Source: Campylobacterota bacterium (GTDB lineage: Bacteria > Campylobacterota > Campylobacteria > Campylobacterales > SZUA-545). From it: DNA of 32,716 nt. The position numbers were made by a program, and so were the translations under genes. Below, piece after piece: positions 17,408 through 26,034 of this stretch. Under the pieces are notes generated by a model. That model was not told where the DNA came from. It did no database searches and saw nothing but the letters and a program-made list of their open reading frames with translations. The DNA is taken from assembly GCA_003561815.1 (NCBI GenBank), contig PWVP01000202.1, positions 1-32,716 of the forward strand, read 5' to 3'. Every line of letters starts with the position of its first letter. Positions within the stretch are counted from its first letter, which is position 1.

Positions 17408-17719
17408 TTACATAAAGGGGTTAGCGTACAGCGCGATAATCGCGAATACGAGGGTATAGATCACCTGTGCTTCGATCATCGCAATCGCAATGAACATGGT
17501 GGTCATCAGTTTGCCACCCATGCCCGGATTGCGAGCGGTGCCAGCGATAGTGGCAGCAGCGGTGCTACCCATACCAACCGCGCCACCCAGAGCAGCGATG
17601 CCCAGACCGACTACGGCAGCCAGTACTGAGTAGGATTGAAGCATCTCACCGGCAGCAGCGCCCGCATCGGCGAAAGCGGCTGTGGCAAGAGCGGCGAAGA
17701 GAAAGAGAATCTTTTTCAT
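17408..17719 (-). CDS. atpE: F0F1 ATP synthase subunit c
   Basis: AAVVGLGIAALGGAVGMGSTAAATIAGTARNPGMGGKLMTTMFIAIAMIEAQVIYTLVFAIIALYANPF; hairpin-type c subunit with an N-terminal leader-like segment. Confidence 0.95.
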   Translation of the reverse strand: MKKILFLFAALATAAFADAGAAAGEMLQSYSVLAAVVGLGIAALGGAVGMGSTAAATIAGTARNPGMGGKLMTTMFIAIAMIEAQVIYTLVFAIIALYANPFM

Positions 17720-17791
17720 CGTAGGACTCCTAAAAATGTGTCAAAGCCCCGTTCGGCTTGCGTATCCCTACTTAACGGCTTTGCGGACGAG

Positions 17792-17800
17792 ATTGTACCA
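17792..17800 (-). promoter_or_regulatory. Candidate extended -10 promoter element (TGGTACAAT) for atpE
   Basis: Minus strand CTTTGGTACAATCTCG in the pnp-atpE intergenic region; no good -35. Confidence 0.4.
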
Positions 17801-17820
17801 AAGCGGCCTTAAAAAAAGCC

Positions 17821-19986
17821 TTACTGAACCTTCTCTTTAATGTTGAGTGCAATCTTCTTGCGATCGTCCTGACCCTCAAAGATGGCGGTGATCGCATCGC
17901 CTTCGCTGAAGTGATCGCTGAGGGTGCGAATGCGCCGTCCATCGGCACCGATTTTAGAGATGTGTACCAGGCCGCTACTGCCATCGGGCAGCTCCGCAAA
18001 GAGGCCAAAATCGGCCACCTTGACCACCTTGGCCGGCAGCTCCTGGCCGGGCTGGTAGCTGCTAATGGTGTTCTCGCGCCGTCTTTGACCCCCGCCACTC
18101 GCGGCGATGCGCTGGATCTCACTGACCGCATCGGCGAGCCGATCGGCATCGGTGCCGCGCACCTTCACGCCACCGCTCTCGCGCTCGAGATCGATGGTCA
18201 CATCGAAGCGCTCGATCAGGTCGCGAATCGTTGCGCCCGCTTTTCCGATCACATCCACGACGCTTTTGGGGTCGATTTTGAAAAACTCCACCACCGGTAG
18301 GCCCTTGCGGTTGATGACGATGTGCTCACACGCCGCCTCCATCTGCCCTAGGATGTTCAGCCGCGCGGCTTTGGCCTTCTCTAAAGCGCTTTTAAGCAGG
18401 CTCAGCTCGATGCCACCGAGTTTGATATCCATCTGCAAAGCGGTGATACCCGCGCTGCTGCCAGCAACCTTAAAGTCCATATCCCCGTCGTGATCCTCTA
18501 AGCCGGTAATATCGGTCAAAACCGCATGGCGATCGCCCTCTAAAACCAGCCCCATCGCCACACCGGCTACCAGCCTTCGCATCGGTACCGCCGCCCCCTT
18601 TAGCGCCATGCTGGCACCGCAGACAGTGGCCATGGAGGAGGAGCCGTTGGACTCCAGAATCTCGCTGACGATACGGATGCTGTTCTCATAGGCGGGATCG
18701 ACCATCGCCTCGATCGCCCGCTTGGCCAGGTTACCGTGTCCGAGCTCGCGGCGCCCTGGGGGGCCGATCCGCCTGGCCTCGCCAACGCTGTAGCCGGGGA
18801 AGTTGTAGTGCAGCATTAGCCGCTCCTGGGTCTGGTTCTTATCGGTCAGCCGCTCCTGGCTCTGGCGATCGTTATCCCCCCCCAGGGTGGTCACCACCAG
18901 CGCCTGGGTTTCGCCACGGGTAAAGAGACAGGCGCCGTGTGCGCAGGGCAGGGGGTTGGTCTCGATACTGATGGGGCGAATCTCATCGAGGCTTCGCCCA
19001 TCGGCCCGCTTGGCCTGATCAAGAATCTGGCGGCGCACCCGATCGCGTTTAATGCGTTCAATCGCCTCTTTGAGCGCTTTAGGATCGACCTGATCTTCGC
19101 CACCGTACGCCTCAAGCGCCTTTGCGGCGATCGCTTTTAGTGCGCCACCGCGCTCGCTTTTAGCCATCTGCTCCAGGGTCGCTTCGATCGCCGCGCCGTA
19201 GTCGCGCTCAACCCGCTCGATGAGCTCGCCCTGTAGCGCTTCGTCTTTGAGTGCCCAGTCGGTGCGGGTTTTGCTCAGGGGTTTAAAGGCGTCGCCATAG
19301 CGGCCAGCCGCTTCGGTGATGTGTCTTTGGGCCAGGCCGATATACTCGAGCAGATCCGCTTCATCGATCTCGCTTTGGGGGTCTTTTTGCGCCTGACCTT
19401 TGGTGGGCCAGAGCCCCTGCATCTCGATCATCAAAAGCTCTTCGTGCGTACCGCAGACAAAGAGATCCAGCGTGCTTCTCTCCAGCTGGCTGAGGGTGGG
19501 ATTGAGAATCGGCTCATCGGCCAGCAGGGCAACGCGGGCAGCGCAGACCGGCTTCTCAACCGGCAGACTGCTGACCGTCAGAGCCGCCTGGGCAGCCAAA
19601 ACCGCCAACCGCTGCAGATCCGCCTCCTCATCACAACTTAAGACGGTGACCGCCACCAGTACCGGATAGTAAAACCCTTTAGGAAAGAGGGGGCGAATGG
19701 TGCGATCGACAATGCGGGAGGTGAGGGTCTCAAAATCAGAGGGCTTCGCTTCGCGCTTAAAAAAGCCGCCGGGGATTTTACCCGCCGCGTAGCTCTTCTC
19801 CATATACTGCACCGTCAGGGGCAGGAAATCTTCGCTGACCGGTTCGTGATCGCAGGTGACGGTTGCGAGCAGGATGGTCTCGCCCTCCTGGAGCCAGACG
19901 GCACCGTCGCTCTGTCTGGCGTGTTTATTAAAAGTGTAGTGTTCGGTGCGCCCGGCCAGGGCGATATCGAGGGTGGTTGGATTCAT
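17821..19986 (-). CDS. pnp: Polyribonucleotide nucleotidyltransferase
   Basis: Two RNase PH domains (KIPGGFFKREAKPSDFETLTSRIVDRTIRPLFP; FTRGETQALVVTTLG), KH domain (VIGKAGATIRDL), C-terminal S1 domain. Confidence 0.97.
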   Translation of the reverse strand: MNPTTLDIALAGRTEHYTFNKHARQSDGAVWLQEGETILLATVTCDHEPVSEDFLPLTVQYMEKSYAAGKIPGGFFKREAKPSDFETLTSRIVDRTIRPLFPKGFYYPVLVAVTVLSCDEEADLQRLAVLAAQAALTVSSLPVEKPVCAARVALLADEPILNPTLSQLERSTLDLFVCGTHEELLMIEMQGLWPTKGQAQKDPQSEIDEADLLEYIGLAQRHITEAAGRYGDAFKPLSKTRTDWALKDEALQGELIERVERDYGAAIEATLEQMAKSERGGALKAIAAKALEAYGGEDQVDPKALKEAIERIKRDRVRRQILDQAKRADGRSLDEIRPISIETNPLPCAHGACLFTRGETQALVVTTLGGDNDRQSQERLTDKNQTQERLMLHYNFPGYSVGEARRIGPPGRRELGHGNLAKRAIEAMVDPAYENSIRIVSEILESNGSSSMATVCGASMALKGAAVPMRRLVAGVAMGLVLEGDRHAVLTDITGLEDHDGDMDFKVAGSSAGITALQMDIKLGGIELSLLKSALEKAKAARLNILGQMEAACEHIVINRKGLPVVEFFKIDPKSVVDVIGKAGATIRDLIERFDVTIDLERESGGVKVRGTDADRLADAVSEIQRIAASGGGQRRRENTISSYQPGQELPAKVVKVADFGLFAELPDGSSGLVHISKIGADGRRIRTLSDHFSEGDAITAIFEGQDDRKKIALNIKEKVQ

Positions 19987-20645
19987 GTGTTTCCTTTGGG
20001 TATATCGTTATCTGAGGGCTCGATCGAGCAGGTGGTGGCATCGAAGGGTTCGATATGGGCAAAGTAGGCGCGACTCTCGACAAGGTTGGCCATCTGGTGG
20101 ACAAAAAAGGCGTCATCGACCAGACTGAAGAGCTCAGCCGCCAGACTCTCAGGCACCACCGGCAGCGCCACAGCCACCCTCGTCGGATTCATGGCAAAGA
20201 CCGTCTTGAGGGCGACCATCATCGTCAGCCCGGTATCGGCCCCCTCATCTACGAGCAGCACATTTTTGTTGTGTAGATTGGTGATGAGCTCGCCTTTGCG
20301 GTATTTGTAGAGGTAGGTGAGAATCTTCTCCTCATACTGGCGGGTCGCTTCGCCGTAAACGTAGTCGATGCTGATATCAAAGGCGTTGACCAGGTTTTGG
20401 TTGATCACAATCTCTTCGGTTTCGCTGACAACGGCGATCCAGCACTCTTTATTGTTGGGTGCGGGAACCGGCTCGGTAAAGAGGAAATCGAGATGTCCAC
20501 CGATTGCCCGGGCGATCCCTTCGGCGAAAATCACGCCGTTTTCGCTCAGTGCCAGCACCTCCCACCGCTCTTTGCGCATCTGGGCGATCGGCATGGTTGC
20601 CAGGAGTTTGGATAGCGCATCGGGCTGATCGTCAAACAGTACCAT
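19983..20645 (-). CDS. Phosphoribosyltransferase family protein
   Basis: PRPP-binding-type loop KNVLLVDEGADTGLTMMVAL; core order RKERWEVLALSENGVIFAEGIARAIG. Confidence 0.8.
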   Translation of the reverse strand: MVLFDDQPDALSKLLATMPIAQMRKERWEVLALSENGVIFAEGIARAIGGHLDFLFTEPVPAPNNKECWIAVVSETEEIVINQNLVNAFDISIDYVYGEATRQYEEKILTYLYKYRKGELITNLHNKNVLLVDEGADTGLTMMVALKTVFAMNPTRVAVALPVVPESLAAELFSLVDDAFFVHQMANLVESRAYFAHIEPFDATTCSIEPSDNDIPKGNT

Positions 20646-20659
20646 ATCTGCCTCCTTGG

Positions 20660-22000
20660 CTAGGGAACCGCACCAGCGGTATTGATGAGCAGATGCTTGA
20701 GGTCATCATCCACGAAGTGGACCCCCGCGCCTACGAAAAAGTCGGCCGCATCACTGTTGAGGATGTTATCGTAACCGGCATAAAGGCCGACATGGCGCCA
20801 GGGCAGGTAGCGGGCCGTGAAGCGCAGGTGGGGGTTGCTACCCCGGATATCGTTGACCGCATTAAAGTCGTAGAGATCCATGGAGAGTTTAAGCCGATCG
20901 GCCTCTAAGAAGCGATCAAGCCCCACCCCGCCGGTGCTCTCGATAATCCCGGCGCGCAGGAGCCAGTCGCTGTAGCGTTTGCCCATCTGTGCGGAGATGA
21001 GGGTGGTGCCCTTCTCGTGTGTCTGGGGCAAAATCACCTCCCCATCGGCATCGGTGCGGCTTAGATCGGCGGTGCTGGTGAGATCGAGCATGTAGTAGTT
21101 GGAGGGGTTGGGCAGATAGGCCACCCCAAAGCGGGAGCGGCCGTACCCGTCGCCGAGCTGACGCTGATAGCTCAGCTCCACCTGCAGCTCCGCCTGATCG
21201 ACCTTGCTCACCATCTCGTCGATACTATCGAGAGTCTCGCTCCCCTTTTTAAAGAAGGTGTCCACACTGGCGAGCGTCTCATTAATCGGCCCCCGGTTCT
21301 CTTGTAAAATCGCCAGAAGCTCATCTTCGATCGCCTCAAACTTGGCCACCATATCCGGCAGACGCTCATTGACCGTGCTGCCCATCTGGGCAAACTCCCG
21401 GCTGAGATCATCAATCTGCGCCATAATGGTCGGAAGCCGCTCGTTGATCAGGTGAGCGGTGTGGCGAAACTCTGCGGCGGTGGCGTTAATCCCCTCGGCC
21501 ATCAGGCGAAACTCGGTGATGGTCTGTTGCAGCTCTTTTTGGGTCTTCTCATCAAAGGTGCGGTTGAGGTTGGCCGCAAACCGCTGCACCTCATCGACCG
21601 CCTCATCCAAAGTGGCGTGCAGCTTCACCTCACTGATGCGCCCGCCATCACCCAGGAGCGTGGGGCTGTTTCCGTAGAGAATGTTGATGTAGTTTCCACC
21701 CAGTAGCGACTCCTGGGCAACCACCAGAAGGGAGTCCTCGGCAATTTCGTTCTCGGCATAGATAAAGAGGGTGAGCTCCACCTGGCCACGCCGGATGCTC
21801 ATCCGCTCGATGTAACCTGCTTCCACACCGTTGATACGAACCAGTGTGTTGGGCTCCAGACCATTGGCCACGGGGATCTGTGCGTGGATACGGTAGCCAT
21901 CCTTGCCGAAGTTGATCACACTCTGTACGCGGGTGGAGAGCGCAAAGAGCGCAAAGAGGCCCAAAAGCACAAAGAGACAAACTTTTGCCTCTGCTCGCAT
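20660..22000 (-). CDS. MCE/MlaD-family protein with extended C-terminal (beta-rich) domain
   Basis: N-terminal TM anchor, MCE domain IHAQIPVANGLEPNTLVRINGVEAGYIERM, helical coiled-coil middle, beta-rich C-terminus (LRAGIIESTGGVGLDRFLEADRLKLSMDLYDFN). Confidence 0.88.
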   Translation of the reverse strand: MRAEAKVCLFVLLGLFALFALSTRVQSVINFGKDGYRIHAQIPVANGLEPNTLVRINGVEAGYIERMSIRRGQVELTLFIYAENEIAEDSLLVVAQESLLGGNYINILYGNSPTLLGDGGRISEVKLHATLDEAVDEVQRFAANLNRTFDEKTQKELQQTITEFRLMAEGINATAAEFRHTAHLINERLPTIMAQIDDLSREFAQMGSTVNERLPDMVAKFEAIEDELLAILQENRGPINETLASVDTFFKKGSETLDSIDEMVSKVDQAELQVELSYQRQLGDGYGRSRFGVAYLPNPSNYYMLDLTSTADLSRTDADGEVILPQTHEKGTTLISAQMGKRYSDWLLRAGIIESTGGVGLDRFLEADRLKLSMDLYDFNAVNDIRGSNPHLRFTARYLPWRHVGLYAGYDNILNSDAADFFVGAGVHFVDDDLKHLLINTAGAVP

Positions 22001-24084
22001 TAACCGCGTTCCTCTTCATATAGCTGCTGGATAACTTCGCCCAGTGGGTTGAAGGTCAACCGAAGAAAGATTATATCATGGATTCTTGAATCGGTTTCGC
22101 CGCCACTTGTGGTGTAGGGGGTGAGGGTGCGTGCCAGACTCAGTTCGCTTTGCCAGCAGCCGCGGTTGTACTGGTAGGCCATCCGGTAGCGCCGCGTCTC
22201 ATCGGTCATGAGATCCCGCTCGATCGCCCCTTCGATTCGGTGCGCGACATTGAAGCGGTGATGAGCACTCGCCTGCAGGTAGCGCTGATCCACGCCATCC
22301 CCGTCTGGATTGCGATACAGGTGGGTGAGGCTGTAGCCGGTATCGCCGCTTAGCTCAATGCTGCTGCTGGCACGCACCAGCGTGTGGTGCTCGTGGGAGT
22401 AGCGGCTGAGATTGCGCAGACTCAGGCGGCTGGTGGGGCGCCAGATCAGCTCATTTTCCAGCTCCAGCAGTGTGTTGTTGCGATCCATCTGTATCACCTG
22501 ATTGGCGCGGTGGGTCAAAACCGCTGTGCCCCGCCGGTTATACAGATACTGATTAAGCCCCAGCGAGAGGCTCGCATCGGAGAGTTCACCGGCCTGACGA
22601 TCGCGTGAGAAGTCGTTAAAAAACTCCCCGCGGCGCGTGTGCTCCAGCGGCTCGTGGTAGGTGGCACTGAGTCCCAGGGTGTGAAAGTGGGCCTTAAAGT
22701 CTCGTGCCAGCATCGTTGCGACACTGAGGCTGAGACTCTCGCGGCTATCGACCCCCCGGGTGGTCTCATCGTCGTAGTCGATCTGGTAGCGATCGATCTG
22801 GTAGACACCGCTTAGCTGCAGGTAGTCATTGAGTACAGAGGTGTGATAGCCCACCGGCAAAACCGCCCGCAGCTCCTGAGCCTCCAGCCCCTCCTCGCGG
22901 CTGTAGTTGCGGTAGCGCAGATCCAGTGAGTAGAGCAGGTTTCTATGAAAGAGGGGGCGGCTAAAGAGGTGACCATGCCCCTCGGGCTGAATCTGCACCA
23001 GATCCTTTCGGTTGCTATCGCGCAGATCCTTAAAGTGGCGCAGATAGAGACCCCCATAGCCGGCATCGACTTTGTAGAAGTAGTCCAGCTCATCGGTGAG
23101 GATGTGCCCCACGGAGCGATCGCGCTTATCCGGGTCGATCGACTCCACCTGTAGATAGTCCACATCGCTATACTCCTGATAGCGCAGGCGCAGCCCCTCC
23201 TGGTGGTGGCTGCGCGGTGACGAAAAGAGGCGGGTGCGCTCATAGTCCAGCTCGACACCGTAGTGGCGGCGATTTTCGATCTCATACTCCTCTTGAAAAC
23301 TGGAGCGCTCTTTAAACTCCCCGGCGCTTAGCTGCCCTTTAGAGTGGGGCGAATCGACAAACCGCAGCGTTGCGGCCACCCCTTCGCCCCGGCGGGTTCG
23401 CGTCTGGTGCCACAGCTCCAGATCCCACCAGTCGTGCGGCGCAAGATAGAGCGGCTGCTCAAAGAGCGTCCCCTCACGGCGGGAGTAGCCAAACCGGGGA
23501 AAGAGCAGACCGCTTCGGCGGGTCATATCGGTCGAGTGGCCAAAGTAGGGGGTGTATAAGACCGGCACATGGCCGGCGTAGAGCCGGGCGTTGTAGAGAT
23601 TGAGCCACTGCGCCTCCTGGTGGTGCGTCGCCCGTGAGAAGCGGATCGACCAGTCCGGGCCGTGGGGGGTGCAGCTTGAGAGGGTGCCGGAGTAGACATG
23701 AAGCACCCCCTCTTCGTGGTACGCCTCATCCCCCGAGAGCCAGAGACCGCTTTCGTTGAAGTGGGCATAGAGGTTATCGCTCCACCCCTCCGGGTGTGCG
23801 CCCCCTTGCAGGCGCAGATAGTCGGTGATAAAGGTGGTTTTCGCTTCGGCATCGTCGAAATAGACATTGCCGAAGAGCTCCGCGCTCTCCGCCTGCTGGC
23901 AAAGAATCAGGCGGTTGGCCCTTAAAAAGCGGCTCTCATCGCGCAGCAGCACATCCCCGCTTGCGCGGGTGGTGTTTGCCTCCTGTTGAACCCGATCGGC
24001 GTAGAGCTCATAGCGCTGCTGCCCAAAGAGCAGCGAAGCGCTGAGAAGAAAGAGTGCCAGCGCACCCTTAGGGCTGCACGACAA
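22000..24084 (-). CDS. lptD: LPS-assembly protein LptD-like outer-membrane protein
   Basis: Signal peptide, YELYADRVQQEANTTRASGDVLLRDESRFLRANRLILCQQAESAELFGNVYF (OstA-like), then a long beta-barrel region. Start placed at candidate TTG 24084, just before a good signal peptide; the ORF-track start at 24168 would extend into the RDD gene. Confidence 0.85.
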   Translation of the reverse strand: MSCSPKGALALFLLSASLLFGQQRYELYADRVQQEANTTRASGDVLLRDESRFLRANRLILCQQAESAELFGNVYFDDAEAKTTFITDYLRLQGGAHPEGWSDNLYAHFNESGLWLSGDEAYHEEGVLHVYSGTLSSCTPHGPDWSIRFSRATHHQEAQWLNLYNARLYAGHVPVLYTPYFGHSTDMTRRSGLLFPRFGYSRREGTLFEQPLYLAPHDWWDLELWHQTRTRRGEGVAATLRFVDSPHSKGQLSAGEFKERSSFQEEYEIENRRHYGVELDYERTRLFSSPRSHHQEGLRLRYQEYSDVDYLQVESIDPDKRDRSVGHILTDELDYFYKVDAGYGGLYLRHFKDLRDSNRKDLVQIQPEGHGHLFSRPLFHRNLLYSLDLRYRNYSREEGLEAQELRAVLPVGYHTSVLNDYLQLSGVYQIDRYQIDYDDETTRGVDSRESLSLSVATMLARDFKAHFHTLGLSATYHEPLEHTRRGEFFNDFSRDRQAGELSDASLSLGLNQYLYNRRGTAVLTHRANQVIQMDRNNTLLELENELIWRPTSRLSLRNLSRYSHEHHTLVRASSSIELSGDTGYSLTHLYRNPDGDGVDQRYLQASAHHRFNVAHRIEGAIERDLMTDETRRYRMAYQYNRGCWQSELSLARTLTPYTTSGGETDSRIHDIIFLRLTFNPLGEVIQQLYEEERG

Positions 24085-24517
24085 TGGTGCGCCCAATCTT
24101 ATCCTGCCAGGTCTGGCGGTTGGGGTTGATCCAGGCCCAGATAAAGCCCAGATAGAAGAGCCACTCACTGATGGCGCGCATCGAACCCCTGGCCAGCGCC
24201 GCCATAAAGGGGGGCTTGCCCAGATCGTCGATGGTGATCACATAGATCTTCTGCCACAGTTTGCCCAGTGTCGCGCCATAGAGGGTGACAAAGATCGCGT
24301 GGTAGGCGATTTTGAGCGCCACAATCCACATCACCACCTCATTAAGCGACTCCAGACTCTGGGTGACCGTGCTAGCCGAGGCGATCCGATCCCAAAAGGC
24401 GACAAAGACCAGCAGGCTGATAATCAGCTCATCCACAATAAACGCCTTCACCCGCTTGGGCATCGGGGCTAAAGAGAGCCCCTCGCGCACCAGATCCCGC
24501 TCGAGCCGCTCATCCAT
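24068..24517 (-). CDS. RDD family membrane protein
   Basis: PKRVKAFIVDELIISLLVFVAFWDRI ... YHAIFVTLYGATLGKLWQKIYVIT; start refined to MDERLERDL at 24517. Confidence 0.85.
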   Translation of the reverse strand: MDERLERDLVREGLSLAPMPKRVKAFIVDELIISLLVFVAFWDRIASASTVTQSLESLNEVVMWIVALKIAYHAIFVTLYGATLGKLWQKIYVITIDDLGKPPFMAALARGSMRAISEWLFYLGFIWAWINPNRQTWQDKIGRTIVVQP

Positions 24518-25781
24518 CCTGCTCTCCTGTAACCTGCCAGGCGATATCCCGGCGGTGCTGTTTGCCCTCGAAGTGGACACGATCCATCAGGCGGTAGGCG
24601 GCATCGCGCGCTGTGCGGACATTTTCGCCCAGCCCGACGCAGACGAGTACCCGCCCACCGGTGGCCATCAGCTTCTCGCCTTCGCGCTTCACCCCGGCGT
24701 AGGCGATATGGGCCTGTTCGCTCTGGGCACCCGCTTCGACGGTGATGGCGGCCGGTGGCGTGCTTTTATAGGGGTAGTGGGCACTCGCGGCCACGACGCC
24801 CACCGCGCAGAGGGGCTTAAAGCGCAGCTCAATCCCCTTCAGATCGCCGGTGGCCGCTTTGTAAAAGAGCTCGGTTGCCGGGGTTTGTAGTAGCGGCATC
24901 AGCGCCTCACACTCCGGGTCGCCAAAGCGGACATTAAACTCCAGCGTATAGGGCTCATTATCAACCACCATAATCCCACAGAAGAGCACCCCCTCAAAGG
25001 GGTGGCCATCCTTTTTCATCCCCGCTACCGTGGGGGCGATGATGCGGGTTTGGATCTTCTCCATCAGCTCCGGTGTGGCCAGGGGGGTGGGGCCATAGGC
25101 CCCCATGCCGCCGGTATTGGGCCCCTCGTCGCCATCAAGCAGCCGCTTGTGGTCCTGGCAGGCGGGCAGCACCACGAAATCTTCGCCATCACACAGCGCG
25201 AAGACCGAGAGCTCAAACCCGTCTAAAAACGCCTCAACCACGACGCGATTGCCCGCCTGGCCGAAGAGGTTGCCGCTGAGCATATCCCGCGCGGTCGCTT
25301 TGGCCTCGGCGTGATCGCGGGCGATAATCACCCCTTTGCCCGCACAGAGCCCATCGGCCTTAACGACGATCGGCGCGCTTAGGGTGTCGATAAACCGCTC
25401 GGCCGCCTCGATCGATTCGGTTTCGATGTAGGGGGCGGTGGGGATCTGGTGGCGTGCAAGAAAGTTTTTCATAAAGGCCTTCGAGCCCTCCAGCTGCGCC
25501 GCGGCGGCGGTGGGGCCGAAGATGTTCAGTCCGCGATCGCGGAAGCGATCGACGATGCCGCCGGTGAGGGGATCTTCAGGTCCGACGACGGTGAGGTCGA
25601 TCCCCTCAGCCTGGGCGAAGTCGGCCAGCGCTTCGTGATCGCTGATGGCCAGATTGGTTCCCAGATCGGCTGTGGCGCCGTTTCCGGGGGCGAAATAGAG
25701 CTTTTGGCAAGCCGGATCGGCTTTAAAGATGCGTCCAATGGCGTACTCGCGTCCGCCGCTTCCGATAATCAGTACATTCAT
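24510..25781 (-). CDS. purD: Phosphoribosylamine-glycine ligase
   Basis: MNVLIIGSGGREYAIGRIF, VVKADGLCAGKGVIIA, HKRLLDGDEGPNTGGMGAYGPTP, YTLEFNVRFGDPECEALMPLL. Confidence 0.97.
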   Translation of the reverse strand: MNVLIIGSGGREYAIGRIFKADPACQKLYFAPGNGATADLGTNLAISDHEALADFAQAEGIDLTVVGPEDPLTGGIVDRFRDRGLNIFGPTAAAAQLEGSKAFMKNFLARHQIPTAPYIETESIEAAERFIDTLSAPIVVKADGLCAGKGVIIARDHAEAKATARDMLSGNLFGQAGNRVVVEAFLDGFELSVFALCDGEDFVVLPACQDHKRLLDGDEGPNTGGMGAYGPTPLATPELMEKIQTRIIAPTVAGMKKDGHPFEGVLFCGIMVVDNEPYTLEFNVRFGDPECEALMPLLQTPATELFYKAATGDLKGIELRFKPLCAVGVVAASAHYPYKSTPPAAITVEAGAQSEQAHIAYAGVKREGEKLMATGGRVLVCVGLGENVRTARDAAYRLMDRVHFEGKQHRRDIAWQVTGEQDG

Positions 25782-25799
25782 AGGAGAGTTGCCTCAATT

Positions 25800-26002
25800 G
25801 TTAAACACCGAACGGACGTTCACGCCAGTGATTTTGGTCATTCGTCACATAAGAAAGGGGGCGGCTGGTCCCTTTAGGCGGCAACTTCATCGTCTGCAGC
25901 AGACTCAAGCGAAGCCACCGACACACCGTTTCCAAACGGGCCCCCGAAACGAACAACTTGTCGACCCAAATAGATAGCGGGTAGCGTTCCGTTCAGCTTG
26001 AT
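25800..26002 (-). ncRNA. Candidate ~200-nt structured RNA, 6S RNA (ssrS)-like
   Basis: nadB-like/purD intergenic gap on the minus strand; 9-bp long-range closing stem CUGAACGGA (25996-25988) / UCCGUUCGG (25816-25808), inner pairings ACGC/GCGU and GGGGGC/GCCCCC, local hairpins CCGUUUGGAAACGG and GUCUGCUGCAGAC, and an extended -10 just upstream. 6S identity is inferred from size, shape and purD neighbourhood. Confidence 0.55.
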
Positions 26003-26005
26003 CGC

Positions 26006-26014
26006 ATTCTAGCA
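26006..26014 (-). promoter_or_regulatory. Extended -10 promoter (TGCTAGAAT) for the candidate structured RNA
   Basis: Minus strand CCCCTGCTAGAATGCGATCAAGCTGAACGG; the predicted start falls directly before the closing stem. Confidence 0.5.
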
Positions 26015-26034
26015 GGGGCTGAATCAATCACCGC

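Noticed and set aside
24084-24168. ORF-track N-terminal extension of lptD (MSGSSIWALSGPGSTPTARPGRIRLGAPLS...)
   Set aside because: Overlaps the RDD coding sequence and precedes a good signal peptide; an internal start near 24084 is more plausible.
25800-26014. tmRNA interpretation: minus-strand frame ...SVASLESAADDEVAA* resembles a proteolysis tag ending in VAA
   Set aside because: No tRNA-like acceptor ends, T-arm or CCA found; too short for a one-piece tmRNA; epsilonproteobacterial tags look like ANNVKFAPAYAKAA. Closing-stem topology fits a 6S-like RNA better.
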